A stretch of DNA of 5,393 nucleotides from assembly GCA_963660495.1 (NCBI GenBank), contig CAVKYO010000082.1, positions 1-5,393 of the forward strand, read 5' to 3'. Position numbers and translations under genes: made by a program. The notes under the pieces were generated by a model. It did not search any database. It was not told the DNA's origin and saw nothing but the letters and a program-made list of their open reading frames with translations. This DNA comes from CAG-877 sp963660495 (lineage in GTDB: Bacteria > Bacillota_I > Bacilli_A > RF39 > UBA660). The number at the start of each line of letters is the position of its first letter. The stretch's first letter is position 1. Below, piece after piece: positions 1 through 5,350 of this stretch.

Positions 1-902
1 TCTCTTAATACAGCTCCGAAGCTCTCAGCTCTTGCACCAAAGTGTGTTTCATCAATTAATAACAAATCTATTTGATTATTGAATAATTCTTTATGTTTTT
101 CTTTTATTTTTGTTCCTTGTAAATCTTGTAATGTTAAAAACATAACTACTTTTCTACCTGTTTTTAACTTATGTTTTATTACATCGTTATCCCTTAAAAG
201 TTGATCATTCTCAATAAAATCATAATCTTTAAAATTATCAGCACTTTGTACAGTTTTCTTCCATTCTTCTTTAACATCAGCTTTTGCTGAAACAATTAAA
301 ACAACATTTGCATTCATTTCTAAAGCACAACACATCGATGTAAAACTTTTCCCGAATCTCATTACTGCATATAATAATAAGTTTGTTCTACCTGATTCAT
401 ATGCTTTTTTAAAGTTTTCTACAACTTCCTCTTGATTAGGTCTTAAGTCCCACATACCAGTAGAAGCATATTCAGTTATTACTCTCAAACTATCTTTAGC
501 ATTGTAAAATTGGTATTTCATAAGATTTTCATTGAAATCATTCTTTATATCTTTGATAGCCTCGTCAATATTAACTATAGAAGTATCTTTAAAAAACTCG
601 TTTGAAAAATAAATACTTTCATCTATATCGGATGATTTTAATCTCATTTTTTTCAAATTATGTTCTAAAAATTGATGTACTGAATAATCTCTAAAAAATA
701 TGTCATCTGATACCATAGCTTTAGTATCATATTTTTTCTCAAGTTCAGGATAATACTTTTTCCATTCATCAAGTCTTACGGATACAGGTCTATAGGTATC
801 ACCAACCTTTATATAATTGGGTATTGTATTAGTAGTAAAAGCATATATATGTGGTTCAACACGTCCAACAATAATTTTATCTAACAAACTTAAATCTTTC
901 AT
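1..902 (-). CDS. GIY-YIG-like / SF2 helicase restriction subunit, partial (runs off left edge)
   Basis: An open frame starts at ATG 902 and stays open to base 1, giving 300 visible residues of a longer protein. Residues 18-47 look like a GIY-YIG/T5orf172-type nuclease fold: HIYAF, then YIKVGDT, then P39 and R43. After a linker come superfamily 2 helicase motifs: a Q-motif-like LRPNQEEVV near 153-161, a Walker A variant MRFGKS near 181-186, motif Ia VLIVSAK near 201-207, and motif II DETH at 284-287. The remaining helicase motifs must lie off the window. GAGGT stands 5 nt before the start, and the stop of the methyltransferase-like gene is 14 nt upstream, so the two are probably co-transcribed. 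The family link suggests the DNA-translocating and cleaving subunit of a restriction-modification system. That role is inferred, because only the N-terminal part is visible. Confidence 0.85.
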   Translation of the reverse strand, partial: MKDLSLLDKIIVGRVEPHIYAFTTNTIPNYIKVGDTYRPVSVRLDEWKKYYPELEKKYDTKAMVSDDIFFRDYSVHQFLEHNLKKMRLKSSDIDESIYFSNEFFKDTSIVNIDEAIKDIKNDFNENLMKYQFYNAKDSLRVITEYASTGMWDLRPNQEEVVENFKKAYESGRTNLLLYAVMRFGKSFTSMCCALEMNANVVLIVSAKADVKEEWKKTVQSADNFKDYDFIENDQLLRDNDVIKHKLKTGRKVVMFLTLQDLQGTKIKEKHKELFNNQIDLLLIDETHFGARAESFGAVLR

Positions 903-916
903 GTGTACCTCACTTT

Positions 917-1882
917 CTATTTAATTAAAGAAATAAACTTAATACTTCTATTTGTTTTCCAATTCATTACTTTACAATAAATTCCATTATGATTTTTATT
1001 TTTATTTTTTTTACAGCCTAAGCACTCTTCAATATGTTCAATTTTGCCAAACAATGTTAGCTCAACTTTTTTCTCATTTTTACAACTATTTGGAATAACA
1101 AATTTCAAACCATCCATTTGCCAAATATTCCAACTAATAATCTCTGCCACTTTTTCAACTAATTCTAATCCCGGCTTTTTGCTAAATTTATTTTTATAGT
1201 AATCAATAAATGTGTATAGCAAATTTTCTCTTGCAATTAAAACATTATCACCTTGCCAATCATATCCATAGACACTTTTCATTGCTTTGATAGACCATTC
1301 TACCCATTTGAATTCATCATCTATATTTTCAGAAACTATTCTTAGTTTTCTATGTAATAGTCCAATTCTATCTTTTATTTTTATCGTTTTCCCTGTCACT
1401 GAATCATATCTACTAACAAGATAAGGGGCCTCTCCACATGAAATTTCCAATCTAGTACTGTTAATATAATCTTGCCATGATTTATTTTCTGGAAAAGTTA
1501 CTTTATCTTCAATAGTTTTCCAGCTATCCTTATCAGATTTATTAAACACATTTTTTCTTCCAAACCAAGCGTCATCTACTAAATTATTTTGGTTGTTGCA
1601 TACCCATGACGGAGTGAAAACTTCAGCATTTTCTTTTATTCTTTTATTCTTTTCTTCATTTGTTTTTTTTGATCTAGGTTTTATTATTTCACCATAATTA
1701 CCAGTTATTTTTTCAATAGTTATTTCGTCGCTAAAATTAAAGCCATGCCCATATTGTTGATAATTATCTGTTGCCCAAATTATATTCTTTTTACTGCTAT
1801 GATCAAATAAAAGAATATTTAAAATTTGTATGTCAATTAATAATAAATTTTCTTCCTTTATATCAACTAACTCTCTAAACAA
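917..1882 (-). CDS. DNA methyltransferase-like restriction-modification subunit
   Basis: The protein has about 321 residues. AEVFTPSWVCN (86-96) is the N-terminal signature of N6-adenine DNA methyltransferases. LEISCGEAPYLVSRY (145-159) resembles the SAM-binding motif I, and GDNVLIARENLL lies at 211-222. No NPPY or DPPY catalytic motif is visible, so this may be a methyltransferase half that needs a partner. Four C-terminal cysteines (267, 287, 290, 303) could bind a metal. Start choice: a GTG at 1891-1889 would overlap the ribosome binding site GGGAGGTG itself. The in-frame TTG at 1882-1880 lies 6 nt after that site and fits better; the GTG would add three residues. The gene sits 33 nt after the repressor stop and 14 nt before the helicase-type gene. 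The restriction-modification role is well supported by context; catalytic competence is not. Confidence 0.85.
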   Translation of the reverse strand: MFRELVDIKEENLLLIDIQILNILLFDHSSKKNIIWATDNYQQYGHGFNFSDEITIEKITGNYGEIIKPRSKKTNEEKNKRIKENAEVFTPSWVCNNQNNLVDDAWFGRKNVFNKSDKDSWKTIEDKVTFPENKSWQDYINSTRLEISCGEAPYLVSRYDSVTGKTIKIKDRIGLLHRKLRIVSENIDDEFKWVEWSIKAMKSVYGYDWQGDNVLIARENLLYTFIDYYKNKFSKKPGLELVEKVAEIISWNIWQMDGLKFVIPNSCKNEKKVELTLFGKIEHIEECLGCKKNKNKNHNGIYCKVMNWKTNRSIKFISLIK

Positions 1883-1915
1883 AGTTTTCACCTCCCAACT
1901 GTTTTTTATAATTAT

Positions 1916-2437
1916 TTAAATATCTTTTGGTAATTTATCATAATCATATTTATGTTCAACATCTTCTAATTCATCAAAAGACCATTTAATATCTTCTATA
2001 GCTTTATCTATTGTATATAAACTATCCTTACTTTCTTGCATTATTTTTAAATGCTCAATTGTATAAAACAAGTGTTGTCTTGCTTTCTTTACCTTTTTTC
2101 TTTTTTGTGCATCAAAATCTAATAAATCTAATTCTGACTTTTTATATTTTTCAATCATTTCTTTTAAATCCTTCGTGGATTTATTTTTATATTTATCTAA
2201 AGACAAATAATCTAAAAATTCATCATAACCAGCAACTTTTAAAAGATTAGTTAAAGATAAATCTAAAGTTTCAGCTATCTTCTTTAAAGAATCGACATCT
2301 ACTTTTTTAATTTTTCCATTAATAATATCATTTAAGGTACTTCTACTTATTCCAGATAATTTAGCAAGTTCTCTTTGAGAAATTCCTTTAGCGATTCTGG
2401 CATTCTCAATAATATTTTTAAGTTCATTTGAATTCAT
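1916..2437 (-). CDS. XRE-family HTH transcriptional repressor
   Basis: This is a 173-residue protein. Residues 7-66 form a lambda-repressor-like helix-turn-helix; the helices are around ISQRELAKLSGISRSTLNDI (19-38), followed by the typical INGKIKKVDVDSLKKIAETL. Residues 85-165 are rich in Lys and Glu and probably helical. There is no LexA-type peptidase or metalloprotease motif, so RecA-driven self-cleavage is not suggested. The ATG at 2437-2435 follows a weak GAAGTG site by 5 nt. The gene heads the restriction-modification operon and faces the replication/mobilization genes across a region with three operator-like repeats. It most likely regulates both directions, like a phage or ICE repressor, and takes the place of the controller protein of many restriction-modification systems. 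The DNA-binding class is clear; the targets are inferred. Confidence 0.93.
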   Translation of the reverse strand: MNSNELKNIIENARIAKGISQRELAKLSGISRSTLNDIINGKIKKVDVDSLKKIAETLDLSLTNLLKVAGYDEFLDYLSLDKYKNKSTKDLKEMIEKYKKSELDLLDFDAQKRKKVKKARQHLFYTIEHLKIMQESKDSLYTIDKAIEDIKWSFDELEDVEHKYDYDKLPKDI

Positions 2438-2476
2438 ATTTTCACTTCTTTCTCCAAATTATTCCTTCTAGATTTA

Positions 2477-2505
2477 ATTTTATCACTTTTTTTAAAATTT
2501 GTCTA
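2477..2505 (-). promoter_or_regulatory. Leftward sigma-A promoter for the repressor/R-M operon
   Basis: On the minus strand, TAGACA (2505-2500) is followed after exactly 17 bp by TAAAAT (2482-2477), with a TG extension just before the -10. Transcription would start near 2470, about 33 nt before the repressor ATG. The -35 lies inside the outer half of operator O1, which suggests autorepression. Confidence 0.7.
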
Positions 2506-2517
2506 TAATTTCGGACA
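2500..2517. promoter_or_regulatory. Operator-like repeat O1
   Basis: TGTCTATAATTTCGGACA is the first of three 18-bp sites ending in TCGGACA. Its outer TGTC/GACA arms are a perfect dyad, and 6 of 9 base pairs match overall. It covers the -35 of the leftward promoter. The presumed ligand is the XRE protein encoded next door. Confidence 0.65.
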
Positions 2518-2524
2518 AAATATA

Positions 2525-2553
2525 TTGACAAGTTTTTCGGACAGTGTTATCAT
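2525..2553 (+). promoter_or_regulatory. Rightward sigma-A promoter for the replication/mobilization genes
   Basis: A perfect -35 TTGACA (2525-2530) is followed by a 17-bp spacer and TATCAT (2548-2553), with TG at 2545-2546 as an extended -10. This is close to consensus and should be strong when not repressed. The -35 lies within operator O2, and the start point (about 2560) lies within O3. Confidence 0.8.
2526..2543. promoter_or_regulatory. Operator-like repeat O2
   Basis: TGACAAGTTTTTCGGACA shares TG-C at the left end and the full TCGGACA right half with O1 and O3, but its inner left half is degenerate (3 of 9 dyad pairs). It overlaps the rightward -35 and part of the spacer. Its centre is 26 bp from that of O1. 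Confidence 0.6.
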
Positions 2554-2558
2554 GATAT

Positions 2559-2576
2559 TGACTGATATATCGGACA
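2559..2576. promoter_or_regulatory. Operator-like repeat O3
   Basis: TGACTGATATATCGGACA is the most symmetrical of the three sites, with 7 of 9 dyad pairs and an inner GATATATC palindrome. It sits over the predicted rightward transcription start, and its centre is 33 bp from that of O2. A bound repressor here would block initiation or promoter clearance. Confidence 0.65.
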
Positions 2577-2588
2577 CGATAAATTTAG

Positions 2589-2813
2589 TTGAATTTGTTC
2601 TTTGAAAACTTAGTCTTAGTGGAAATCGCCGATAAGCCATTAAGTAAAAAAATGCAAGGCAGAATACCCTATTGGCACGGGAGTTATGAAATAACTAAAA
2701 TTTCACAAAGAGCAATAGTTCAGGTAGAACTCTACCCTTTTAAAATTAGTAAAGGAGGTGTTAAAAGTGGATCAAAAATATTTTACTTTAGTAAGAAAAG
2801 ATGTTTTAGATAA
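2589..2813 (+). CDS. Doubtful small ORF in the rightward leader
   Basis: An open frame of up to 74 codons runs through the 5' leader of the rightward transcript. I do not recognise the product. The middle (GRIPYWHGSYEI, then AIVQVELYPFKI) looks protein-like, with alternating hydrophobic residues. Against a gene: neither the TTG at 2589, the GTG at 2619 nor the ATG at 2652 has a ribosome binding site, and the frame overlaps the next gene by 47 nt. For a gene: it reads the next gene's ribosome binding site as Lys-Gly-Gly-Val. The clear gene at 3103-3357 reads the sister site the same way, as Lys-Gly-Asp-Val, just before its stop. It may be a small gene, a gene that lost its start when the promoter region was joined on, or a structured leader. 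Confidence 0.3.
   Translation: MNLFFENLVLVEIADKPLSKKMQGRIPYWHGSYEITKISQRAIVQVELYPFKISKGGVKSGSKIFYFSKKRCFR
2682..2736 (+). other. Two small hairpins in the rightward leader
   Basis: Within the roughly 190-nt leader there are two short stems. AGTTAT/ATAACT at 2682-2696 has a GAA loop, and GGTAG/CTACC at 2723-2736 has an AACT loop. The second ends 15 nt before the AAAGGAGG ribosome binding site of the next gene. Neither is followed by a T-run, so they are not terminators. This part of the leader also appears richer in G and C than its surroundings. It could be a structured leader, but no known riboswitch class is recognisable. Confidence 0.3.
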
Positions 2814-3090
2814 CCCTGATTTATCATTAAGTGCTAAAGGATTATATTGTTTAATCTGTTATGACTTAACTAAATCACTTAGAAAATTATTAATAAACAA
2901 AAATACTAGAGAAGAAACTATTAATAGTTCTAAAGAATTAGAAAAATATGATTATGCACATTTTTCAAATTTAGAAGAATGCGTAGATAAAGATTCATAT
3001 CTTGGTCTTAATGTTTCAATACAACCAACTGATGAATTTAAAAACTTAGTTGATTTGAAATATAAGAAATACAAAGAATTAGAAAGATAA
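2767..3090 (+). CDS. Small winged-helix-like protein (HTH_36-type N-terminus)
   Basis: The protein has about 107 residues. The N-terminus (YFTLVRKDVLDNPDLSLSAKGLYCLI, roughly residues 5-30) matches the opening of the HTH_36 winged-helix domain found in plasmid and phage replication proteins. A segment near 37-63 (SLRKLLINKNTREETI, then KELEKYDYAHF) could be a helix-turn-helix and wing. The usual loop between them looks shortened. The C-terminus is charged and unassigned. Start choice: the GTG at 2758 overlaps the ribosome binding site AAAGGAGG, whereas the in-frame GTG at 2767 lies 6 nt after AAAGGAGGTG and is preferred. The next gene's ribosome binding site begins right after the stop. A DNA-binding or replication-accessory role is inferred from the N-terminus and neighbours. 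Confidence 0.75.
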   Translation: MDQKYFTLVRKDVLDNPDLSLSAKGLYCLICYDLTKSLRKLLINKNTREETINSSKELEKYDYAHFSNLEECVDKDSYLGLNVSIQPTDEFKNLVDLKYKKYKELER

Positions 3091-3102
3091 GGGAGGTGGA
3101 AT

Positions 3103-3357
3103 ATGACCGTAGATGAAACTTTAAAATTAATCGCACAGCAATGGTGCAATTTATCAGATTTAATGAAATTAGCAAACATAGGAAGAAATTCAGCATTAAC
3201 TATTAAAAGCAAAATTAAAAATGACTTAGAAAAAGAAGGATATTATGTTCCTAAGAATGCTGTTCCTATGCAAGAAGTTGTTAAATATTTAAATATTGAT
3301 ATTGACTATTTAGAGTCAAGAAGTAAAAATTTGAAAGGAGATGTTAAAATTGCTTAA
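3103..3357 (+). CDS. Small HTH DNA-binding protein (DUF3173/excisionase-like)
   Basis: This is an 84-residue protein with one compact domain: a helix-turn-helix near 16-35 (NLSDLMKLANIGRNSALTIK), a charged helix, then GYYVPKNAVPMQEVVKYLNID (46-66). The pattern resembles small plasmid, phage and ICE proteins that pair with replication or excision functions. I cannot assign a precise family. ATG 3103 follows an excellent GGGAGGTG site by 4 nt. The stop (3355-3357) overlaps the preferred start of the ATPase gene, so the two are probably translationally coupled. Its last codons (Lys-Gly-Asp-Val) are also the ribosome binding site of the ATPase gene. That the gene is real is near certain; its function is inferred. 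Confidence 0.85.
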   Translation: MTVDETLKLIAQQWCNLSDLMKLANIGRNSALTIKSKIKNDLEKEGYYVPKNAVPMQEVVKYLNIDIDYLESRSKNLKGDVKIA

Positions 3358-4306
3358 ACCAATAGAACAAATAGATACAAACATAAAAAAAGACATCATC
3401 ATAAATAATATAATGAAGTCTAAAGGCGTGTATCTCTTAGTATCTAATCCAAAAGTAGGAAAGTCTATGTTGGCACTGCAACTTTCCTGCTCCGTTATTA
3501 ACGGAACACCATTTTTAGGATACAAAGTAAATCCCTCACCTGTTTTATATGTTACCACAGAATCAGATAAAATTCAATTAAAGGAACGTCTAGAATTTAT
3601 GGAACTATCAGCAAAAAAAGACTCTTTATTTATAATTGATAGACAGAATAAAGTTAATATTTTTTTAAATGATTTAGAATATGATATAAAAACATTTGCT
3701 GAAGAATATAATGGCAAGCTTATAATTCTAGATATGCTAAAAGATATTGATTTTGGAGTCCAATATGATATTAATAATTATCAAGATGTAGCACAGCAAA
3801 TATTTCCAAAATTAAGAACCTATTGTGATAAATATAATGTAACTTTTTTAGTTACACATCATCTAAATAAAACCGGTAAAACATTAGGAAGTATTGCACT
3901 AGATGCAACTGTTGATGGAAGAATAACTTTAATTGAAAATAAAGCAAATAAAAAATATGTTAAATTACAAACAATAAATAGAGATTTTCCAGAAATAGAT
4001 ATTCAATTAAAAAAATTAGATAACCTTATATTTTGTAAAATAAATTCTATTGAAGAAGATGAATTATCTTTTGAACTAACATCATTTATAAAATATGTTG
4101 CCAGTCAAAAAGAAATTGATTTTACCTGTACTGATATAGTATTAAAAGCTAACATACCAATGTCACCTAAAAGATTCGGAAGATTACTCAATAATAGTAT
4201 TGAACTTTTAGAAAGTGAAGGCGTTCATATTACTAAATGTAGAACTGCCGATAGTAGATTATATCATGCTACATTTATAGAGCCTTCACAAAATGAAGAT
4301 GAATAA
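3350..4306 (+). CDS. RepA-type RecA-fold ATPase (AAA_25 family)
   Basis: The protein has about 318 residues. It shows the RecA-like core of plasmid RepA helicases and related phage ATPases: Walker A NPKVGKS (33-39), then YVTTESD (67-73), which holds the likely catalytic Glu of the family's YxxxEDS motif. Walker B is LIILD (124-128), and the sensor region is THHLNKTGKT plus GSIALDATVDG (169-190). A C-terminal region from about 235 probably folds as a winged helix (MSPKRFGRLLNN, then RLYHATF). It probably unwinds or loads at a plasmid origin. Start choice: ATG 3341 touches the ribosome binding site AAAGGAG, while the in-frame TTG at 3350 has normal spacing and mirrors the layout at 2767. The ATG would add three residues. 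The missing partners (initiator, primase) are not in the window. Confidence 0.88.
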   Translation: MLKPIEQIDTNIKKDIIINNIMKSKGVYLLVSNPKVGKSMLALQLSCSVINGTPFLGYKVNPSPVLYVTTESDKIQLKERLEFMELSAKKDSLFIIDRQNKVNIFLNDLEYDIKTFAEEYNGKLIILDMLKDIDFGVQYDINNYQDVAQQIFPKLRTYCDKYNVTFLVTHHLNKTGKTLGSIALDATVDGRITLIENKANKKYVKLQTINRDFPEIDIQLKKLDNLIFCKINSIEEDELSFELTSFIKYVASQKEIDFTCTDIVLKANIPMSPKRFGRLLNNSIELLESEGVHITKCRTADSRLYHATFIEPSQNEDE

Positions 4307-4358
4307 TGTGGCACGTTTTGTTGCATAGCAATGAAAGTGGCGATAATGACTCATCTTC

Positions 4359-4386
4359 TGATTATTTATTTTTTAATAAATAATCA
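4359..4386. repeat. Perfect inverted repeat IR-A
   Basis: A perfect 12-bp stem, TGATTATTTATT against AATAAATAATCA, encloses a TTTT loop. It is wholly AT-rich apart from one G·C pair per arm. No T-run follows, so it does not look like a rho-independent terminator on the plus strand. Confidence 0.8.
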
Positions 4387-4435
4387 CTTGTTTATTGCTT
4401 AGACTTAAATCACCTTAAGTCTTTGCTTAAACAAG
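4387..4435. repeat. Long imperfect inverted repeat IR-B
   Basis: The outer stem CTTGTTTA (4387-4394) pairs with TAAACAAG (4428-4435). The inner stem AGACTTAA (4401-4408) pairs with TTAAGTCT (4415-4422) around an ATCACC loop, with a GC/GC pair between the two stems. It starts at the base immediately after IR-A. Confidence 0.8.
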
Positions 4436-4444
4436 AATGGGTTT

Positions 4445-4461
4445 TTAAGGGATTCCCTTAA
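4445..4461. repeat. Inverted repeat IR-C
   Basis: A perfect 7-bp stem, TTAAGGG against CCCTTAA, with an ATT loop. It is a compact, GC-containing hairpin between IR-B and IR-D. Confidence 0.7.
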
Positions 4462-4488
4462 CTCACTTTTGGGCTATGCCCTAGTGAG
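4462..4488. repeat. Inverted repeat IR-D
   Basis: CTCACT (4462-4467) pairs with AGTGAG (4483-4488). Inside, GGGC (4471-4474) pairs with GCCC (4478-4481) around a TAT loop. The uneven internal loop is TTT against T. This is the most GC-rich hairpin of the series. Its 3' arm carries TAGTGAGATA (4482-4491), which resembles the pMV158 nick region. Confidence 0.75.
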
Positions 4489-4491
4489 ATA

Positions 4492-4505
4492 GGTCATAAA
4501 TGACC
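4492..4505. repeat. Inverted repeat IR-E
   Basis: GGTCAT against ATGACC is a perfect 14-bp palindrome with two central A bases. GAT (4488-4490) and ATC (4507-4509) extend it across one A/A mismatch. It abuts IR-D. Confidence 0.7.
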
Positions 4506-4529
4506 AATCCTCAAAGCCACACATATTAT
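4500..4529 (+). promoter_or_regulatory. Weak candidate promoter for the relaxase gene
   Basis: ATGACC (4500-4505) and TATTAT (4524-4529) are 18 bp apart, and transcription would begin about 35 nt before the relaxase ATG. The -35 lies in the right arm of IR-E, so relaxase binding could repress it, as is known for pMV158 MobM. The match is modest, and read-through from the upstream operon is equally possible. Confidence 0.3.
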
Positions 4530-4530
4530 T

Positions 4531-4545
4531 AATGTCACAATGTCA
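4531..4545 (+). repeat. Short direct repeat AATGTCA x2
   Basis: AATGTCA occurs at 4531-4537 and again at 4539-4545, one base apart, just upstream of the relaxase ribosome binding site. It is short and may be chance, or it may be part of a protein-binding site. Confidence 0.4.
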
Positions 4546-4570
4546 TAAGTATATGAAAGGATTTATATAA

Positions 4571-5350
4571 ATGTTTGATGGAAAACAAGTTTTAACTATA
4601 ACAAACAAAATTAAATCTTCTGATATTGGTGGTCTTAGTAAAGAACTCTTGATGCGAAATGGTACAGGAAATTATGATGCTAATAGAACTAAATATAATG
4701 TAGAATTTATTCCATTATGTAGTACTAATTTAGCTAGTTCAACATATAAAACTCTCTATAAAAATAATGTAGAATTTAACAAAAATAATAAAAATATCAA
4801 TTTATTAAACGGATGCATAATAACAAGTGGGCAAGAATTCTTTAAATCATTAGGAATGAAATTTGAAGATACAGGAAGAAAATATTTAACTGGAGAACAT
4901 AAAGGAGAACCTATTAATAAAGTAGTTATTAATAATCCAAATGATATTCCAGAACAAGTATTAAATTATTTTAAATGCTCACATGAATTTTTATGTAACT
5001 TAGTTGGAAAGAAAAACGTAGTCTACTCTGCTATTCATTTTGACGAAGATACTCCACATATGCACTTTTATTTTACTCCAGTAGTAAATGAAGTTCATAG
5101 AAAAGTATTTGAAACAGATAGTAATGGTCATCAAATATTAAAATCTTATATAGGAAAAGACGGAAAAGAAAAGTTAATACCTATTCAAAAGAAAGATGAA
5201 AACGGTAAAAATTTATATTCAATAGAAAAAGGAAAATTTCTAAATTGTGATCAGTTTTGGAAGAATAAAGGCTTTAAAACATCATTTGCTAAAATACAAG
5301 ATGATTATAATAAATTTATAACCTCTAAAGGTTTTAATCTGGTAGTGTGA
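4571..5350 (+). CDS. mob: MobV (Mob/Pre) family relaxase, truncated at about 259 residues
   Basis: This is the catalytic N-terminal part of a Mob/Pre relaxase, which nicks oriT for conjugative mobilization. Motif order fits the family: an Asn-Arg motif region NYDANRTKYNVEF (34-46), ITSGQEFFKSLG (84-95), and the metal-binding signature HFDEDTPHMH (156-165) with H156, H163 and H165. The closing segment is FITSKGFNL (249-257). ATG 4571 follows AAAGGA by 9 nt. Family members are usually around 400-500 residues with a coiled-coil C-terminus, so this protein stops where the catalytic domain ends. After the TGA at 5348-5350, relaxase-like peptides continue in other frames, which suggests a frameshifted gene or sequence errors. 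The hairpin block just upstream fits its oriT. The family call is secure; activity of the truncated form is uncertain. Confidence 0.88.
   Translation: MFDGKQVLTITNKIKSSDIGGLSKELLMRNGTGNYDANRTKYNVEFIPLCSTNLASSTYKTLYKNNVEFNKNNKNINLLNGCIITSGQEFFKSLGMKFEDTGRKYLTGEHKGEPINKVVINNPNDIPEQVLNYFKCSHEFLCNLVGKKNVVYSAIHFDEDTPHMHFYFTPVVNEVHRKVFETDSNGHQILKSYIGKDGKEKLIPIQKKDENGKNLYSIEKGKFLNCDQFWKNKGFKTSFAKIQDDYNKFITSKGFNLVV

Larger units (their letters stand above)
4307..4570 (+). other. Hairpin-rich non-coding block, probable oriT region
   Basis: The 264 bp between the ATPase gene and the relaxase gene hold no credible gene. They contain at least five inverted repeats in a row from 4359 to 4505, listed separately, plus a small TTGC/GCAA stem at 4321-4331. 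MobV relaxases act on an origin of transfer just upstream of their own gene, made of inverted repeats, so oriT is the leading explanation. A replication origin or single-strand origin could share the block. The nick site is not established. Confidence 0.6.

Noticed and set aside
2011..2250. Plus-strand 79-codon open frame, Phe/Leu rich
   Set aside because: It lies wholly inside and antisense to the clear XRE repressor gene, has no ribosome binding site, and its composition is what the complement of a Lys-rich gene gives.
2952..3212. Minus-strand 86-codon open frame
   Set aside because: It is antisense to two well-initiated plus-strand genes and has no recognisable domain.
3316..3558. Minus-strand 80-codon open frame with a hydrophobic stretch
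   Set aside because: It is antisense to the start of the ATPase gene, where Walker A is encoded; the hydrophobic run is a reverse-complement artefact.
4331..4402. 23-codon hydrophobic peptide (MKVAIMTHLLIIYFLINN...), reminiscent of small membrane toxins
   Set aside because: No ribosome binding site precedes it, and much of its coding sequence is the perfect palindrome IR-A, which explains the composition.
4359..4461. IR-A to IR-C as rho-independent terminators after the ATPase gene
   Set aside because: IR-A and IR-B are AT-rich, and none of the stems is followed by a T-run on the plus strand.
5348..5350. TGA read as Trp (Mycoplasma-type code), which would extend the relaxase
   Set aside because: All Trp codons in the other genes are TGG, none of them has an in-frame TGA, and the sequence after the TGA in this frame does not continue the family pattern smoothly.
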